Shown: positions 1 through 9,567 of the stretch, one piece after another
Layout: each line of letters starts with the position of its first letter
How positions within the stretch are numbered: the first letter of the stretch is position 1
From: Rickettsiales bacterium (ex Bugula neritina AB1)
GTDB taxonomy: Bacteria; Pseudomonadota; Alphaproteobacteria; CAJXXZ01; UBA1459
Direction of reading: 5' to 3'
DNA: 37,367 bases
NCBI GenBank assembly: GCA_001730065.1
Contig: MDLE01000002.1
Coordinates: 1 to 37,367, forward strand
Made by a program: the position numbers and the translations under genes
Notes under the pieces: model-generated
Databases searched by the model: none
Told to the model about the DNA's origin: nothing
Seen by the model: only the letters and a program-made list of their open reading frames with translations

Positions 1-213
1 TTATTTAATATATTAAATAATAATATAGTTGATTATTCTTATATTAATTAATTTTTTTATTATATAAAAAAAAAGAGAAAATTACAAAACAAGTAAAAAT
101 TCACTATTATATCAATAATTTTTTAAAATAAATTAAATACAATTAAAGAAATTTATTATTTATTAATAAATAATATTATTATTTTATCTATTAAATTTTA
201 TAATTTTATATGT
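1..213. other. AT-rich non-coding start of window
   Basis: No gene, tRNA or convincing hairpin is visible. The last 15 bases before the following gene hold a perfect TATAAT (199-204) only 9 nt before its ATG. In DNA this AT-rich such a match is weak evidence for a promoter. Confidence 0.5.
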
Positions 214-3200
214 ATGAAAAAAAACAAATATATTTTATTTAATTATATTATTTTTACTTCTGTAATCTCTGAAGAAAATATAGAAAATATAGAAAATATA
301 GAAAATATAAAAATAGAAAAAAAATCTCAAAAAGAAATTAAAGAATTGATAATATTTTTTTTTGAAGATACTAAATTTGAAAAAGATTCACAAGAATTTC
401 AAAATTTTATTAAAGAGAATGATAGTTTAATAGAAGATATTTCACAATTGTTATACAATAATAATCCTAATATATCAATTAATAATTTTACAGATATTTA
501 TCAAAATGTAATAGGTTTTAATGATATGTTATATGAAAAATTAGAATACGAAAAAGAAAAAATATTAAACAATATTAAATTATCTTTAACATTTATAAAC
601 AACAATGACAAATTACTTAGTTATATCAAAGATAATAAACAATTAAATTTTACCGAATCTAGAAATAATACAAATAATCATAGAACAATTGATAATCAAA
701 TGATGGACATGTTTTTACTTTTATATCAAACAAATAAAATAAATCAAAAATTAGGAAAAAAACCACAAAGTATAGAAGCTTTACTAGTAAACTTGAAAGA
801 ATATTTAACAATAATCCAAGAAAATGAAGATTTACAAAATTTAACTGCAAATTCTTTTAACTTATCTGCAGATCCCGTATATTATTGTATTAATTATTGT
901 GAACTAAGATATTCTCCTAATTTGAAAATAAAAAATATACATTTACTAGGTAAGTTAGGAGTATTAGAAGAAATAATACACAAATATTTTAAAAATGGAG
1001 TAATATCACAAGAATTAGAAAGTTTAAAGGGTGAGAAACAAAAACAAATAATAATCAATTTGTTTGATCTATTAAATATTAAAGAAGTAAAAAATAGAAT
1101 TATTGATTTTAATACAAAAAGTATGAAAGATGCCTTAAAAGATTTTAATTTTACGGATGAGCAAATTTTAAACAACAATAAATTAATAAATGAAGTGATA
1201 GAATATCTATATGATCTAAAAAATGAAATTTTTTCAGCATATCAAATGAAATTTTCAATCCTTAAAAGGGTTTGCAATATAAATAATATTGATAAAGATC
1301 AAGTGTTAGAATATTGTCTTTTGATTTTTAAATTTATAAAAAATAATGAATTACTAAATGTTTATAATAAAGATGGAACATTAAGACCTTTTGTAGATTA
1401 TGGATATCGCGTAAAAAATGTTACTGCTGATGAAAATTCTTATAGTTTTTTTAATCCTTTTGTGGATAATAATATTAATATATATTTTTATAGTTATAAT
1501 TTAGGAATTAAATATGTAAAAGAAATAAATCAACAATTAAATATAAATATAAACAAAAATGATCTAAAAAGTTTAATGAATGATATAAATAAGTATTTAG
1601 AAATTATAGAAAATTCATCTATTAATGATTTGTCATCAGAAGAATTAAATGTAAATTCAAATCAATTATCTCAAATATCTAAGAAAAATTTTTATTTTGT
1701 AAATATCCGTAACAAGATAAAAGAAGTACAATTTCATGAAAGATTAAATATATTAAATACAATATTAAAAAAATATTGGAATAACAATGAAAACTTCAAT
1801 AGAATAAAACATAAATATGTAAAAAAAGCAATAGAAGAATTATTTGAAAAAATAAACAAAACAAATCTACAAGAAAATAATAACAATAAAATACCAAGAT
1901 TACTTCAAAACATTCCAACTCCAAAAAAATACGAAAAAAATATTATCGAAGAAAATGAAAATATTATAAAAGAAAATGAAAATATTATAAAAAAAAATCA
2001 AAGTATTATAAAAGAAGTATTAAAAAAATTAGAATATAAAAATATTAATAATAATCAACCATTAATAAAACAAATTGCAGAATATGTATCTGAAAACCAA
2101 AAAGAAGTAATTACTGATGAAAAAATTAAATATATTATAAATATTATAGAAGAAATAAATACAAATATTTTAAATAATTATAACAAACTTACAATTGAAG
2201 AACTACTACAAAATTTTAAAATAATTCTAGAATTTATAAAAAATAATGATCACTTATTGGGTATAAATACAAAAAAAAATAACAATACATTTTTTCTTCC
2301 TTTTATGAGTGATACTATTCAATTACAGTTTAATAATATATATTGGTCATTAGATAACACAAAAATAATAAATAACAAACTAGGAAAAGAAGGTAAAAGT
2401 ATAGAAGATTTATTAGTAAACTTAAAAGAATATTTAACAATAATAGATAGAAATATTGAAAATTTTAAAATAAGTGAATTGGGTTTAGATTTTGAAGAAA
2501 ATTCTTCAAAAGATTGTTCCATATACAATAGTAATGAAGTACAAGAATTAACACCTCCAGATAAATTAAAAGTATTAATTAATTTAATTAATAAATATTG
2601 GGATTATGAAAATAATGAAATCAAAGAAATAAAAAATAATAAAGTAAAACAAGCAATAACACAATTATTTAATGAAATAAATATAAAAAATAAAAAAGAA
2701 AATATTATAAAAAAAAATCAAAGTATTATAAAAGAAGTATTAAAAAAATTAGAATATAAAAATATTAATAATAATCAACCATTAATAAAACAAATTGCAG
2801 AATATGTATCTGAAAACCAAAAAGAAGTAATTACTGATGAAAAAATTAAATATATTATAAATATTATAGAAGAAATAAATACAAATATCTTAAATAATTA
2901 TAACAAACTTACAATTGAAGAACTACTACAAAATTTTAAAATAATTCTAGAGTTTATAAAAAATAATGATCACTTATTGGGTATAAATACAAAAAAAAAT
3001 AACAATACATTTTTTCTTCCTTTTATGAGTGATACTATTCAATTACAGTTTAATAATATATATTGGTCATTAGATAACACAAAAATAATAAATAACAAAC
3101 TAGGAAAAGAAGGTAAAAGTATAGAAGATTTATTAGTAAACTTAAAAGAATATTTAACAATAATAGATAGAAATATTGAAAATTTTAAAATAAGTGAATT

Positions 3201-5259
3201 CAGTTTAGATTTTGAAGAAAATTGTTTAAAATATTGTTCCATATACAATAGTAATGAAGTAAAAGAATTAACACCTAAAGATAAATTAAAAGTATTAATT
3301 GATTTAATTAATAAATATTGGGATTATCAAAATAATGAAATAAAAGAAATAAAAAATAATGCAATAAAACAAGCAATAACACAATTATTTAATGAAATAA
3401 ATATAAAAAATAAAAAAGAAAATATTATAAAAGACAATCAAAATACTATAGAAGACAATCAAAGTATTATAAAAGACAATCAAAGTATTATAAAAGACAA
3501 TCAAAGTATTATAAAAGACAATCAAAATAATATTGAGAATGCTTTAAAAACAAGATATACAAATACTGAAATTAATGATAGTACTAATCTTATAAGAAAA
3601 ATTTTAGATACTTTTTATGACATTTATAACGTAGTTATTTCAAAAGAAGAATTTATAAATATTTTTAGTCCATTTTTTTTAAATATAGATACAGAATTAC
3701 CTATCAAAATCTTACTAAATAATCTTAATAATATTTTGATATTTATGCAAAATAATAATAATATTTTAAGTATTGATAAAAAAAATGAAGTAATAAATTT
3801 TAATAATTCATATGTTAGTGATCAATTTTATAATATTTTTATTTCATTGAATACAGTTAATGATATTAATAGTCAACTAGGAATAGATAATAGTGATATA
3901 TTAAATAAATTATTAAAATATTTAACTTTAATTGATAAACATATAAGTAAATTTTCATTAACTGAACTAGATATTGATATGAAAACAATAATATTAGATT
4001 TAACTTTAAGATATCAATTTTTAGAGGAACATAAATTTTTTTTAGAATATCAATTTTATATACCTACAAAAGAATTAAATAAAAATTATAATACTTTAAA
4101 TAAAATAAATGAATTAGAAACAAAATTTAAATTAAATATACTACTACAATTAATAGACAAATACTGGAATTATGAAAAAAACACTATAAATGATTCAATA
4201 AACATAGGACAAGAAGTAAAAAATGAAATTCAAAATTTGTTTAATGAATTAAATATGAAAAAAACAAAAGAAGAAATTATTAAATTAAATAATCAAAATA
4301 TTAAATTTGCTTTAAATTCTATAGGATTACAATATGATAATGTTGATGAATTAATAAAAAAAATTGCTAAATTCTTTTATAAAACAGTTATTTCTGAAAA
4401 AGAAATAATTTATTTCTTTGAAGAAATAAAAGAAATAAATAATTACAAAAAACTAGAAAATTATCAAATACTTAAATATTTAAAAGATATTTTAGTATTT
4501 ATAGATAAAAATAATATGATATATGATAATAATAAAAATGAGTATTTTAAAAAAAATATTTTTAATAATTTTGATCTAATAATGTCACTTATTTCTACAA
4601 TGAAAGACATAAATGAATTATCAATCATAGATATGGAAAATAATAATAAAGATATAACAGAACTACTAATTCAAGTAAAAGAATACCTAAAATTAATTGA
4701 AAATACTATAGATCCATTTACATTAAATGATTTAGGTATTGAAGATGCAACAACAAAAGTACAAGACTGTGATACTTATAAAAAATTTTCAATCCTAATA
4801 GATTTGATATATAAATATTGGAGTTATGAAGATAATGAAATAATAAAAAAAGAAATAAACAAATTAGATAATAACACAAAAAAAGTAATAATAAATTTGT
4901 TTGAAGAAATGCAAAATTACCACAAAAAAAAAGAAAATGGAGAAAAAATATTTCAATTAATATTAGGTAGTATTATAGTAATAATTATTTTATATTACTT
5001 AATTTGTAATTATTCCCATAAACAAAAAAGTCAATTAGTTTTAAACAATGAAGAAGAAGAATACATAAGTAATAATCAAGAAAATATCAATAATAAAGAA
5101 AAAACAATATATCCATCATCAAATACTGAAGAAGAAATAATGTTACCTGATCATCCTGATAATAATCAAGAAGAAAGAAATATACTACTGACAAAAACAC
5201 AGATAATTTTAGGGAAAATACTAGCATTTTTTGAAACAATTAGAAGATGTTTCAATTAA
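214..5259 (+). CDS. giant modular repeat protein with C-terminal membrane anchor
   Basis: This 1681-residue protein matches no family I can name. The N-terminus is a short basic stretch followed by a hydrophobic segment (about residues 5-19), which could be a signal peptide or anchor. The body contains six related modules of about 240-280 residues. Each has a helix resembling LLVNLKEYLTII (near residues 191, 454, 735, 975, 1232 and 1484) and, later, a signature resembling LINKYWDYENNEI (near 251, 513, 787, 1027, 1309 and 1526). Modules are joined by heptad-like linkers such as NIIKDNQ. One membrane segment lies near 1579-1600, followed by an acidic tail of about 80 residues. The likely topology is a large extracytoplasmic region with a cytoplasmic tail. 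The gene converges on vgrG with a 4-bp overlap. A surface or host-contact role is inference; a T6SS cargo role is possible but unsupported. Confidence 0.85.
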   Translation: MKKNKYILFNYIIFTSVISEENIENIENIENIKIEKKSQKEIKELIIFFFEDTKFEKDSQEFQNFIKENDSLIEDISQLLYNNNPNISINNFTDIYQNVIGFNDMLYEKLEYEKEKILNNIKLSLTFINNNDKLLSYIKDNKQLNFTESRNNTNNHRTIDNQMMDMFLLLYQTNKINQKLGKKPQSIEALLVNLKEYLTIIQENEDLQNLTANSFNLSADPVYYCINYCELRYSPNLKIKNIHLLGKLGVLEEIIHKYFKNGVISQELESLKGEKQKQIIINLFDLLNIKEVKNRIIDFNTKSMKDALKDFNFTDEQILNNNKLINEVIEYLYDLKNEIFSAYQMKFSILKRVCNINNIDKDQVLEYCLLIFKFIKNNELLNVYNKDGTLRPFVDYGYRVKNVTADENSYSFFNPFVDNNINIYFYSYNLGIKYVKEINQQLNININKNDLKSLMNDINKYLEIIENSSINDLSSEELNVNSNQLSQISKKNFYFVNIRNKIKEVQFHERLNILNTILKKYWNNNENFNRIKHKYVKKAIEELFEKINKTNLQENNNNKIPRLLQNIPTPKKYEKNIIEENENIIKENENIIKKNQSIIKEVLKKLEYKNINNNQPLIKQIAEYVSENQKEVITDEKIKYIINIIEEINTNILNNYNKLTIEELLQNFKIILEFIKNNDHLLGINTKKNNNTFFLPFMSDTIQLQFNNIYWSLDNTKIINNKLGKEGKSIEDLLVNLKEYLTIIDRNIENFKISELGLDFEENSSKDCSIYNSNEVQELTPPDKLKVLINLINKYWDYENNEIKEIKNNKVKQAITQLFNEINIKNKKENIIKKNQSIIKEVLKKLEYKNINNNQPLIKQIAEYVSENQKEVITDEKIKYIINIIEEINTNILNNYNKLTIEELLQNFKIILEFIKNNDHLLGINTKKNNNTFFLPFMSDTIQLQFNNIYWSLDNTKIINNKLGKEGKSIEDLLVNLKEYLTIIDRNIENFKISEFSLDFEENCLKYCSIYNSNEVKELTPKDKLKVLIDLINKYWDYQNNEIKEIKNNAIKQAITQLFNEINIKNKKENIIKDNQNTIEDNQSIIKDNQSIIKDNQSIIKDNQNNIENALKTRYTNTEINDSTNLIRKILDTFYDIYNVVISKEEFINIFSPFFLNIDTELPIKILLNNLNNILIFMQNNNNILSIDKKNEVINFNNSYVSDQFYNIFISLNTVNDINSQLGIDNSDILNKLLKYLTLIDKHISKFSLTELDIDMKTIILDLTLRYQFLEEHKFFLEYQFYIPTKELNKNYNTLNKINELETKFKLNILLQLIDKYWNYEKNTINDSINIGQEVKNEIQNLFNELNMKKTKEEIIKLNNQNIKFALNSIGLQYDNVDELIKKIAKFFYKTVISEKEIIYFFEEIKEINNYKKLENYQILKYLKDILVFIDKNNMIYDNNKNEYFKKNIFNNFDLIMSLISTMKDINELSIIDMENNNKDITELLIQVKEYLKLIENTIDPFTLNDLGIEDATTKVQDCDTYKKFSILIDLIYKYWSYEDNEIIKKEINKLDNNTKKVIINLFEEMQNYHKKKENGEKIFQLILGSIIVIIILYYLICNYSHKQKSQLVLNNEEEEYISNNQENINNKEKTIYPSSNTEEEIMLPDHPDNNQEERNILLTKTQIILGKILAFFETIRRCFN
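274..309 (+). repeat. 9-bp coding tandem repeat (ENI x4)
   Basis: Four perfect in-frame copies of gaaaatata encode Glu-Asn-Ile repeats just after the putative signal segment of the giant protein. Confidence 0.9.
1978..2697 (+). repeat. 720-bp tandem duplication, copy 1
   Basis: This is the first of two adjacent in-frame 720-bp (240-residue) units of the giant gene. The first ~500 bp match copy 2 with only two differences, both synonymous. The stretch 2482-2646 carries most of the divergence. Confidence 0.95.
2698..3417 (+). repeat. 720-bp tandem duplication, copy 2
   Basis: This is the second 720-bp unit, directly abutting copy 1. In 3202-3366, 14 base differences from copy 1 cause 11 amino-acid replacements and one synonymous change. 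The last ~50 bp are identical again. Confidence 0.95.
3421..3525 (+). repeat. 21-bp coding repeats forming a heptad linker
   Basis: Five consecutive 21-bp units encode NIIKDNQ, NTIEDNQ and three SIIKDNQ heptads, followed by a decayed sixth. The i/i+3-4 spacing of Ile suggests a coiled-coil linker between modules. The other module boundaries carry fewer copies. Confidence 0.9.
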
Positions 5260-7592
5260 ATAATACCTTTAGAAATCAAAAAATCTAGTATTACAGGTAC
5301 CGCTGAATCTAATCTACATAGTACACTATTTGTAGCAAATGATGTACAATTTAAACTCATAGCTAAACCTGCATTTATACCTACTTCAAGACCTGCATCT
5401 ACGGAATATTTCAAACCTACTTTTTGAGCGATATTCATACCTGAATCTAGACTAATATCTAAACCTGAAGACATTTTTATACACATACCCGCCACTAAAG
5501 ATAAATCCATGCCACTTTCTAAAGAAGTAACAGCACCACTTTTTGTTTTGTAATCTCCTGTTGCTTCCATATTAATATCCATCATTGCCATACATTTTAA
5601 AGAACCTGCATCAATTTTTACATCATTTATGGCTTTAATAGAGCCTTTATCGGAAGCCTCTAAAGAAAAAGAAGCATCTGCTATGATATCAATTTCAGGA
5701 GCTGTCATTGATATTTTTGTATCACTATGTATACTCATATCTAAATTTGAAATTACTTCTAAACTATCAGATGTCATAATTTTTGTTTTTCCTACTATTT
5801 CAATATCACATTCTTTTGCAATATGTATTTTACCATTACCAGTAATATCAATATCTGTATCACCATTTACTTCTATTGTTAATTTTCCTTCTGTTATTTT
5901 TAAAGAATAATCACCACCTTTATCACCTTTTATTATAACAGTACTTTCAGATCCATGAATAGTACGACTATAATCACCATTTGTTAAATCTAATGTATAA
6001 TCACCCTCTAAAATTTTTTCTTCTCTTTTACCTTTTAACATTGTAAATGTATAATTATTTTCTACTTCTTCTCTTTTACCAACAGATATTTCCATATCTT
6101 TTTGAGCTTCTAAAAATACTTTTTCATTATTTTCTTGATCATCAATATAGATAGAAGTACTACCCATATATGTATCCGTTAAACTTTTTGATTTAAAAGC
6201 AAATTTACTTTTATCATTTTCAAGACCATAAAAATTTTTAAAAACTTCTGTATACATACTACCTACTACTACAGGTATATCTGGATTACCACCAATAAAA
6301 CTTATCAAAACTTCATCATCTTTACGAGGTGTAATATAACTACCAAATTCATTACTTGATAAGCTATTTGCTAATGGAACCCATCCTACATCCTTATCAG
6401 AAATCATTTCCATATCCTTTTCCATATTCATATTCCATTTAAATTGTACTTTTATATATCCTAGTTCATTCCTATAAACCTTTTCTTCCTCAGGAGTAAT
6501 TACTTTAGCAGGTAATAAACCGTTAATCAAAGGTCTTTCAAGTTTCTCTGAAGATACAAAAACTTTATCTCCAGCTATAGTTTTAAATTTATTTACATAA
6601 TAATAGGGAGTGTTCTTTGCATAATTAGGTAATTCAAATATATGTTCTATACTAGTAATAACATTAGGCTCTAGAAATACTTCTCCTTCAATGAGTAATC
6701 CTGCTTCTCCTTTAAAAATATAAGATATTATTTCCATACTTTCATTATCATGTTCATTTTTACTACGAATAGCTTCTCCATAATTGTGACCTTCTTCATC
6801 ATTAGAAAAATATACGGGATATTTTTTATATGCTCCTATACCTTTATCTGATACAACAACATTTTCTAAAGGTTTATCAGGAGAAACAATATCTATGTTT
6901 TTCACATAATATTCTTTATAGGTGGTTTTACGATTAATATTGACTTTATGAATTAAATCGATATATGAATTATGTACATTACCTAAGTAATATTTTTTTT
7001 CAGATTTTTTATAACCTATAACAGTATTATAAATATATATAATATTTTCTTTAGCGTCACAAATAAAATAATAACCGTGCATTTGTAAAAGTCTTTTTAG
7101 AAAATGTAAACTATTTTCTCCAAATTGTACAAGTGTATTAATTTTAATTTTTTTTAGTAAATCACTATTTCCTGCCATCTGTGTTTCTGAATCTACTAAG
7201 ACCTCATATATTACATCATAAAGAGTTGTTTTTTGAAAAATACGATATGGACAAAAATAATTTAAGGAGTATAAATGATGATAAATATCAAATGACACAC
7301 ACCATTGTAGGGTTTTTGAGATTTCCACAAAATTTTGATGTTTTGTATAATTAAAAATTTTACCATTATATATTTTTTTATTAGTATCATCAATTTTTGC
7401 TGTAATAACAATAGATTTTAATAATTCTTCTTCTATAAGAAGAATAGGTATATTTTCTTCAGAATATACCATAGTAGTCATATTTATATAAGTTGCTTGT
7501 GATAACTCTTCTTTTATTATTAATTTACATACAAAATTATCAAAAGAAAGTTTATCTACTAAAATTTGATAATTAGTTTTATTTTCACTCAT
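5256..7592 (-). CDS. vgrG: type VI secretion spike protein VgrG (TssI)
   Basis: VgrG forms the trimeric spike at the tip of the T6SS tube and is delivered into the target cell. The 778-residue product has the family layout. A gp27-like region spans about residues 1-370. A gp5 OB-fold follows at about 375-460, containing GYIKVQFKW, GWVPLANSL, PRKDDEVLISF and GGNPDIPVVVG. The remainder is a long beta-helical needle. Residues about 693-748 are seven consecutive octads with Gly at position 2, like the octapeptide repeats of the phage T4 gp5 needle. I see no extra C-terminal effector domain. A GGGGGAT stretch lies about 9 nt before the ATG and supports this start. No other T6SS gene is in the window. 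The gene ends against the giant protein gene with a 4-bp overlap, and its 5' end diverges from dnaX. Confidence 0.93.
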   Translation of the reverse strand: MSENKTNYQILVDKLSFDNFVCKLIIKEELSQATYINMTTMVYSEENIPILLIEEELLKSIVITAKIDDTNKKIYNGKIFNYTKHQNFVEISKTLQWCVSFDIYHHLYSLNYFCPYRIFQKTTLYDVIYEVLVDSETQMAGNSDLLKKIKINTLVQFGENSLHFLKRLLQMHGYYFICDAKENIIYIYNTVIGYKKSEKKYYLGNVHNSYIDLIHKVNINRKTTYKEYYVKNIDIVSPDKPLENVVVSDKGIGAYKKYPVYFSNDEEGHNYGEAIRSKNEHDNESMEIISYIFKGEAGLLIEGEVFLEPNVITSIEHIFELPNYAKNTPYYYVNKFKTIAGDKVFVSSEKLERPLINGLLPAKVITPEEEKVYRNELGYIKVQFKWNMNMEKDMEMISDKDVGWVPLANSLSSNEFGSYITPRKDDEVLISFIGGNPDIPVVVGSMYTEVFKNFYGLENDKSKFAFKSKSLTDTYMGSTSIYIDDQENNEKVFLEAQKDMEISVGKREEVENNYTFTMLKGKREEKILEGDYTLDLTNGDYSRTIHGSESTVIIKGDKGGDYSLKITEGKLTIEVNGDTDIDITGNGKIHIAKECDIEIVGKTKIMTSDSLEVISNLDMSIHSDTKISMTAPEIDIIADASFSLEASDKGSIKAINDVKIDAGSLKCMAMMDINMEATGDYKTKSGAVTSLESGMDLSLVAGMCIKMSSGLDISLDSGMNIAQKVGLKYSVDAGLEVGINAGLAMSLNCTSFATNSVLCRLDSAVPVILDFLISKGII

Positions 7593-7735
7593 GAATAATA
7601 TCCCCCATGTTTAAAATAATATTAATTGGTATATTGTCATAATTTTATTAATAAATAAAATAATTGAGATAAAATTTATATATAAATAATATAAAATTTT
7701 GTTTTTTGTTTTTAAAAATATTACAATATAAATAC

Positions 7736-8854
7736 ATGTCTTTATACCGTAAATATATACCTAAAAATTTTTCAGAAATAGTAGGACAAGAAATAACTGT
7801 AAATATTTTAGTAAATAGTATAAAAAAAAATATTCTACCACCTGCAATAATCTTAACGGGCATAAGAGGTGTTGGTAAAACAAGTTTTGCACATATTATC
7901 GGTGCTGCCTTAAATTGTAAGAATAAAGAGGTATTTCCTTGTCAAAAATGTGAAAATTGTTTATATACATTTCGAAAGAATTCTGATACATTAGTGGAAA
8001 TAGATGGTGCTACTTATACGGGTGTAGAAAATATTCGTACAATTATAGAAGATAGTGAATATATGAGTAGTCTACAAAATAAAATTTATATTATTGATGA
8101 GTTTCATATGCTCTCTAAAAGTGCTTTTAGTAGTCTATTAAAAATCTTAGAAGCACCACCAGAAAATGTATATTTTATTTTTTGTACAACAGAATTTGAT
8201 AAAATACCAGATACAATTCTCTCAAGATGTCTTTTATTAAATCTAAACAAAATTTCTTCTAAAGATATTGCAAAAACTTTACAAAAAGTATCTGAAAAAG
8301 AAAATATTCCTATTACTTTAGAAGCGCTTACAGAAATTGGACATCAAAGTGATGGATCCTTGAGGGAGGGATTCGCTTTATTAGAAATGTTATATCTTAT
8401 AAATATTAATAATCAAGAAATAACATTAGATTTTGTTGTGAAAAATTTAAAAATTCTTAGTATATATATTGTATTTAATATCTATAAAAATATTTTATCA
8501 AATAAACTAGAAGAAGCAATTAAAGAAGGTATTAAATATCTTAAAGATGGTTATTCATTAAAGGATTTTTTTTGTTTGTTTAGTAAAATATTCGTAAATC
8601 TCTTAAAATATAAATTAAAAATTAATTATATAGATACAAATGAAGAATATGAAGAATTTTTTCAAAAGTATAATGTATCTAATAGCTTGTTAATTAATCA
8701 TTGGCAAATGTCTATTTTTTTTCTTGGTAAAATTGAATATGAAGAGGATTATTTATTAGAAATGTTTTTTATTTGTTTAAATTTAATGGAAGAAGACTTA
8801 GATATGAGTACTATTAAAGAAATATTTCCTAACGGTGTAGAAATGTATTTATAA
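7736..8854 (+). CDS. dnaX: DNA polymerase III gamma/tau subunit
   Basis: This is the clamp-loader ATPase of the replicative polymerase. Visible features are the start MSLYRKYIPKNFSEIVGQ, a Walker A motif GIRGVGKT, a four-cysteine zinc module (CKNK...CQKCENC), Walker B IYIIDEFHML and the sensor ILSRC. An in-frame ATG exists 30 bp upstream (7706), but family alignment favours MSLYRKY. The product is 372 residues. That leaves the ATPase and collar region and almost none of the tau C-terminal domain that binds polymerase and helicase, so it is effectively gamma-only. It ends 6 bp before the converging rplA stop. Confidence 0.95.
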   Translation: MSLYRKYIPKNFSEIVGQEITVNILVNSIKKNILPPAIILTGIRGVGKTSFAHIIGAALNCKNKEVFPCQKCENCLYTFRKNSDTLVEIDGATYTGVENIRTIIEDSEYMSSLQNKIYIIDEFHMLSKSAFSSLLKILEAPPENVYFIFCTTEFDKIPDTILSRCLLLNLNKISSKDIAKTLQKVSEKENIPITLEALTEIGHQSDGSLREGFALLEMLYLININNQEITLDFVVKNLKILSIYIVFNIYKNILSNKLEEAIKEGIKYLKDGYSLKDFFCLFSKIFVNLLKYKLKINYIDTNEEYEEFFQKYNVSNSLLINHWQMSIFFLGKIEYEEDYLLEMFFICLNLMEEDLDMSTIKEIFPNGVEMYL

Positions 8855-8860
8855 ATTTTA

Positions 8861-9553
8861 TTAGTTAGTTATTTTAAAACCCTTACCCATTGTTGTAGAA
8901 ACATGTATATGAGAAATAAAATTTAATTTTTGATTTGTTTTATTCGCTTTAATATGTTCTAAAAGACTATTTATATTTTCAATAATTTCGTTACTAGATT
9001 GAGATACTTTACCAACTTTTAAATGTATGTACCCTGCTTTGTCACTTTTATAAAACAACATACCATTATTAATATTATTGACAATTTTAGGTATATTATC
9101 AGTAATAGTACCAAGTTTGATATTTGGCATTAAACCTTTTTGTCCTAAAATACTTGTAATATTTTTATTTGTAGTAATTTTTTTCATCATTAAAGGAGTA
9201 GCTATACAAATATCAAAATCAATACCATTATTCTTTATTTTTTCTATTAATTCTTCTCCACCTACTAAATGAGCTTGAATATCTTTTTGTTTTTCTAACT
9301 CCGCAAAAACACAAATTTTTACTTTTTTTTGTTGGGAGTGAGGTAAAAGAAATGAACCTTTAAGACTTGTTTCTTTTTTTGTATCAATGTTTAATTTTAT
9401 AGCTACATCTATAGATTCTAAAAAATTTCTTGATGTTATTTTACTAATTTTTTTTAAGCTTTCTATTGCCTCATTAATAGGTAAATTTTTTGTTTTAATA
9501 TGATTTTTCATAAAATCATTTACTAAAACTTGTTTTTTATAAATTTTTTTCAT
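8861..9553 (-). CDS. rplA: 50S ribosomal protein L1
   Basis: L1 builds the stalk that helps release deacylated tRNA from the E site. The 230-residue product has the normal length and family signatures: KVKICVFAE, GGEELIEKI, FDICIATPLMMKKI, LGQKGLMPNIKLGTIT and the C-terminal HVSTTMGKGFKI. I chose MKKIYKKQ as start because a GGAG lies 12 nt upstream and the preceding 20 in-frame residues are not L1-like and overlap rplK. It follows rplK in the ancestral rplK-rplA order, but rplJ, rplL and rpoBC are not beside it. Confidence 0.95.
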   Translation of the reverse strand: MKKIYKKQVLVNDFMKNHIKTKNLPINEAIESLKKISKITSRNFLESIDVAIKLNIDTKKETSLKGSFLLPHSQQKKVKICVFAELEKQKDIQAHLVGGEELIEKIKNNGIDFDICIATPLMMKKITTNKNITSILGQKGLMPNIKLGTITDNIPKIVNNINNGMLFYKSDKAGYIHLKVGKVSQSSNEIIENINSLLEHIKANKTNQKLNFISHIHVSTTMGKGFKITN

Positions 9554-9567
9554 AAATATATATACTC

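Noticed and set aside
199-204. TATAAT before the first giant gene as a firm promoter call
   Set aside because: No convincing -35 element at proper spacing, and TATAAT is expected often by chance in this base composition; mentioned only as a parallel to the second giant gene.
3421-3525. 21-bp repeats considered as a CRISPR or protein-binding array
   Set aside because: They are contiguous, in frame and encode heptads matching the linkers elsewhere in the protein.
5629-5910. Plus-strand 93-codon frame inside vgrG
   Set aside because: It is the antisense shadow of the beta-helical needle repeats of VgrG.
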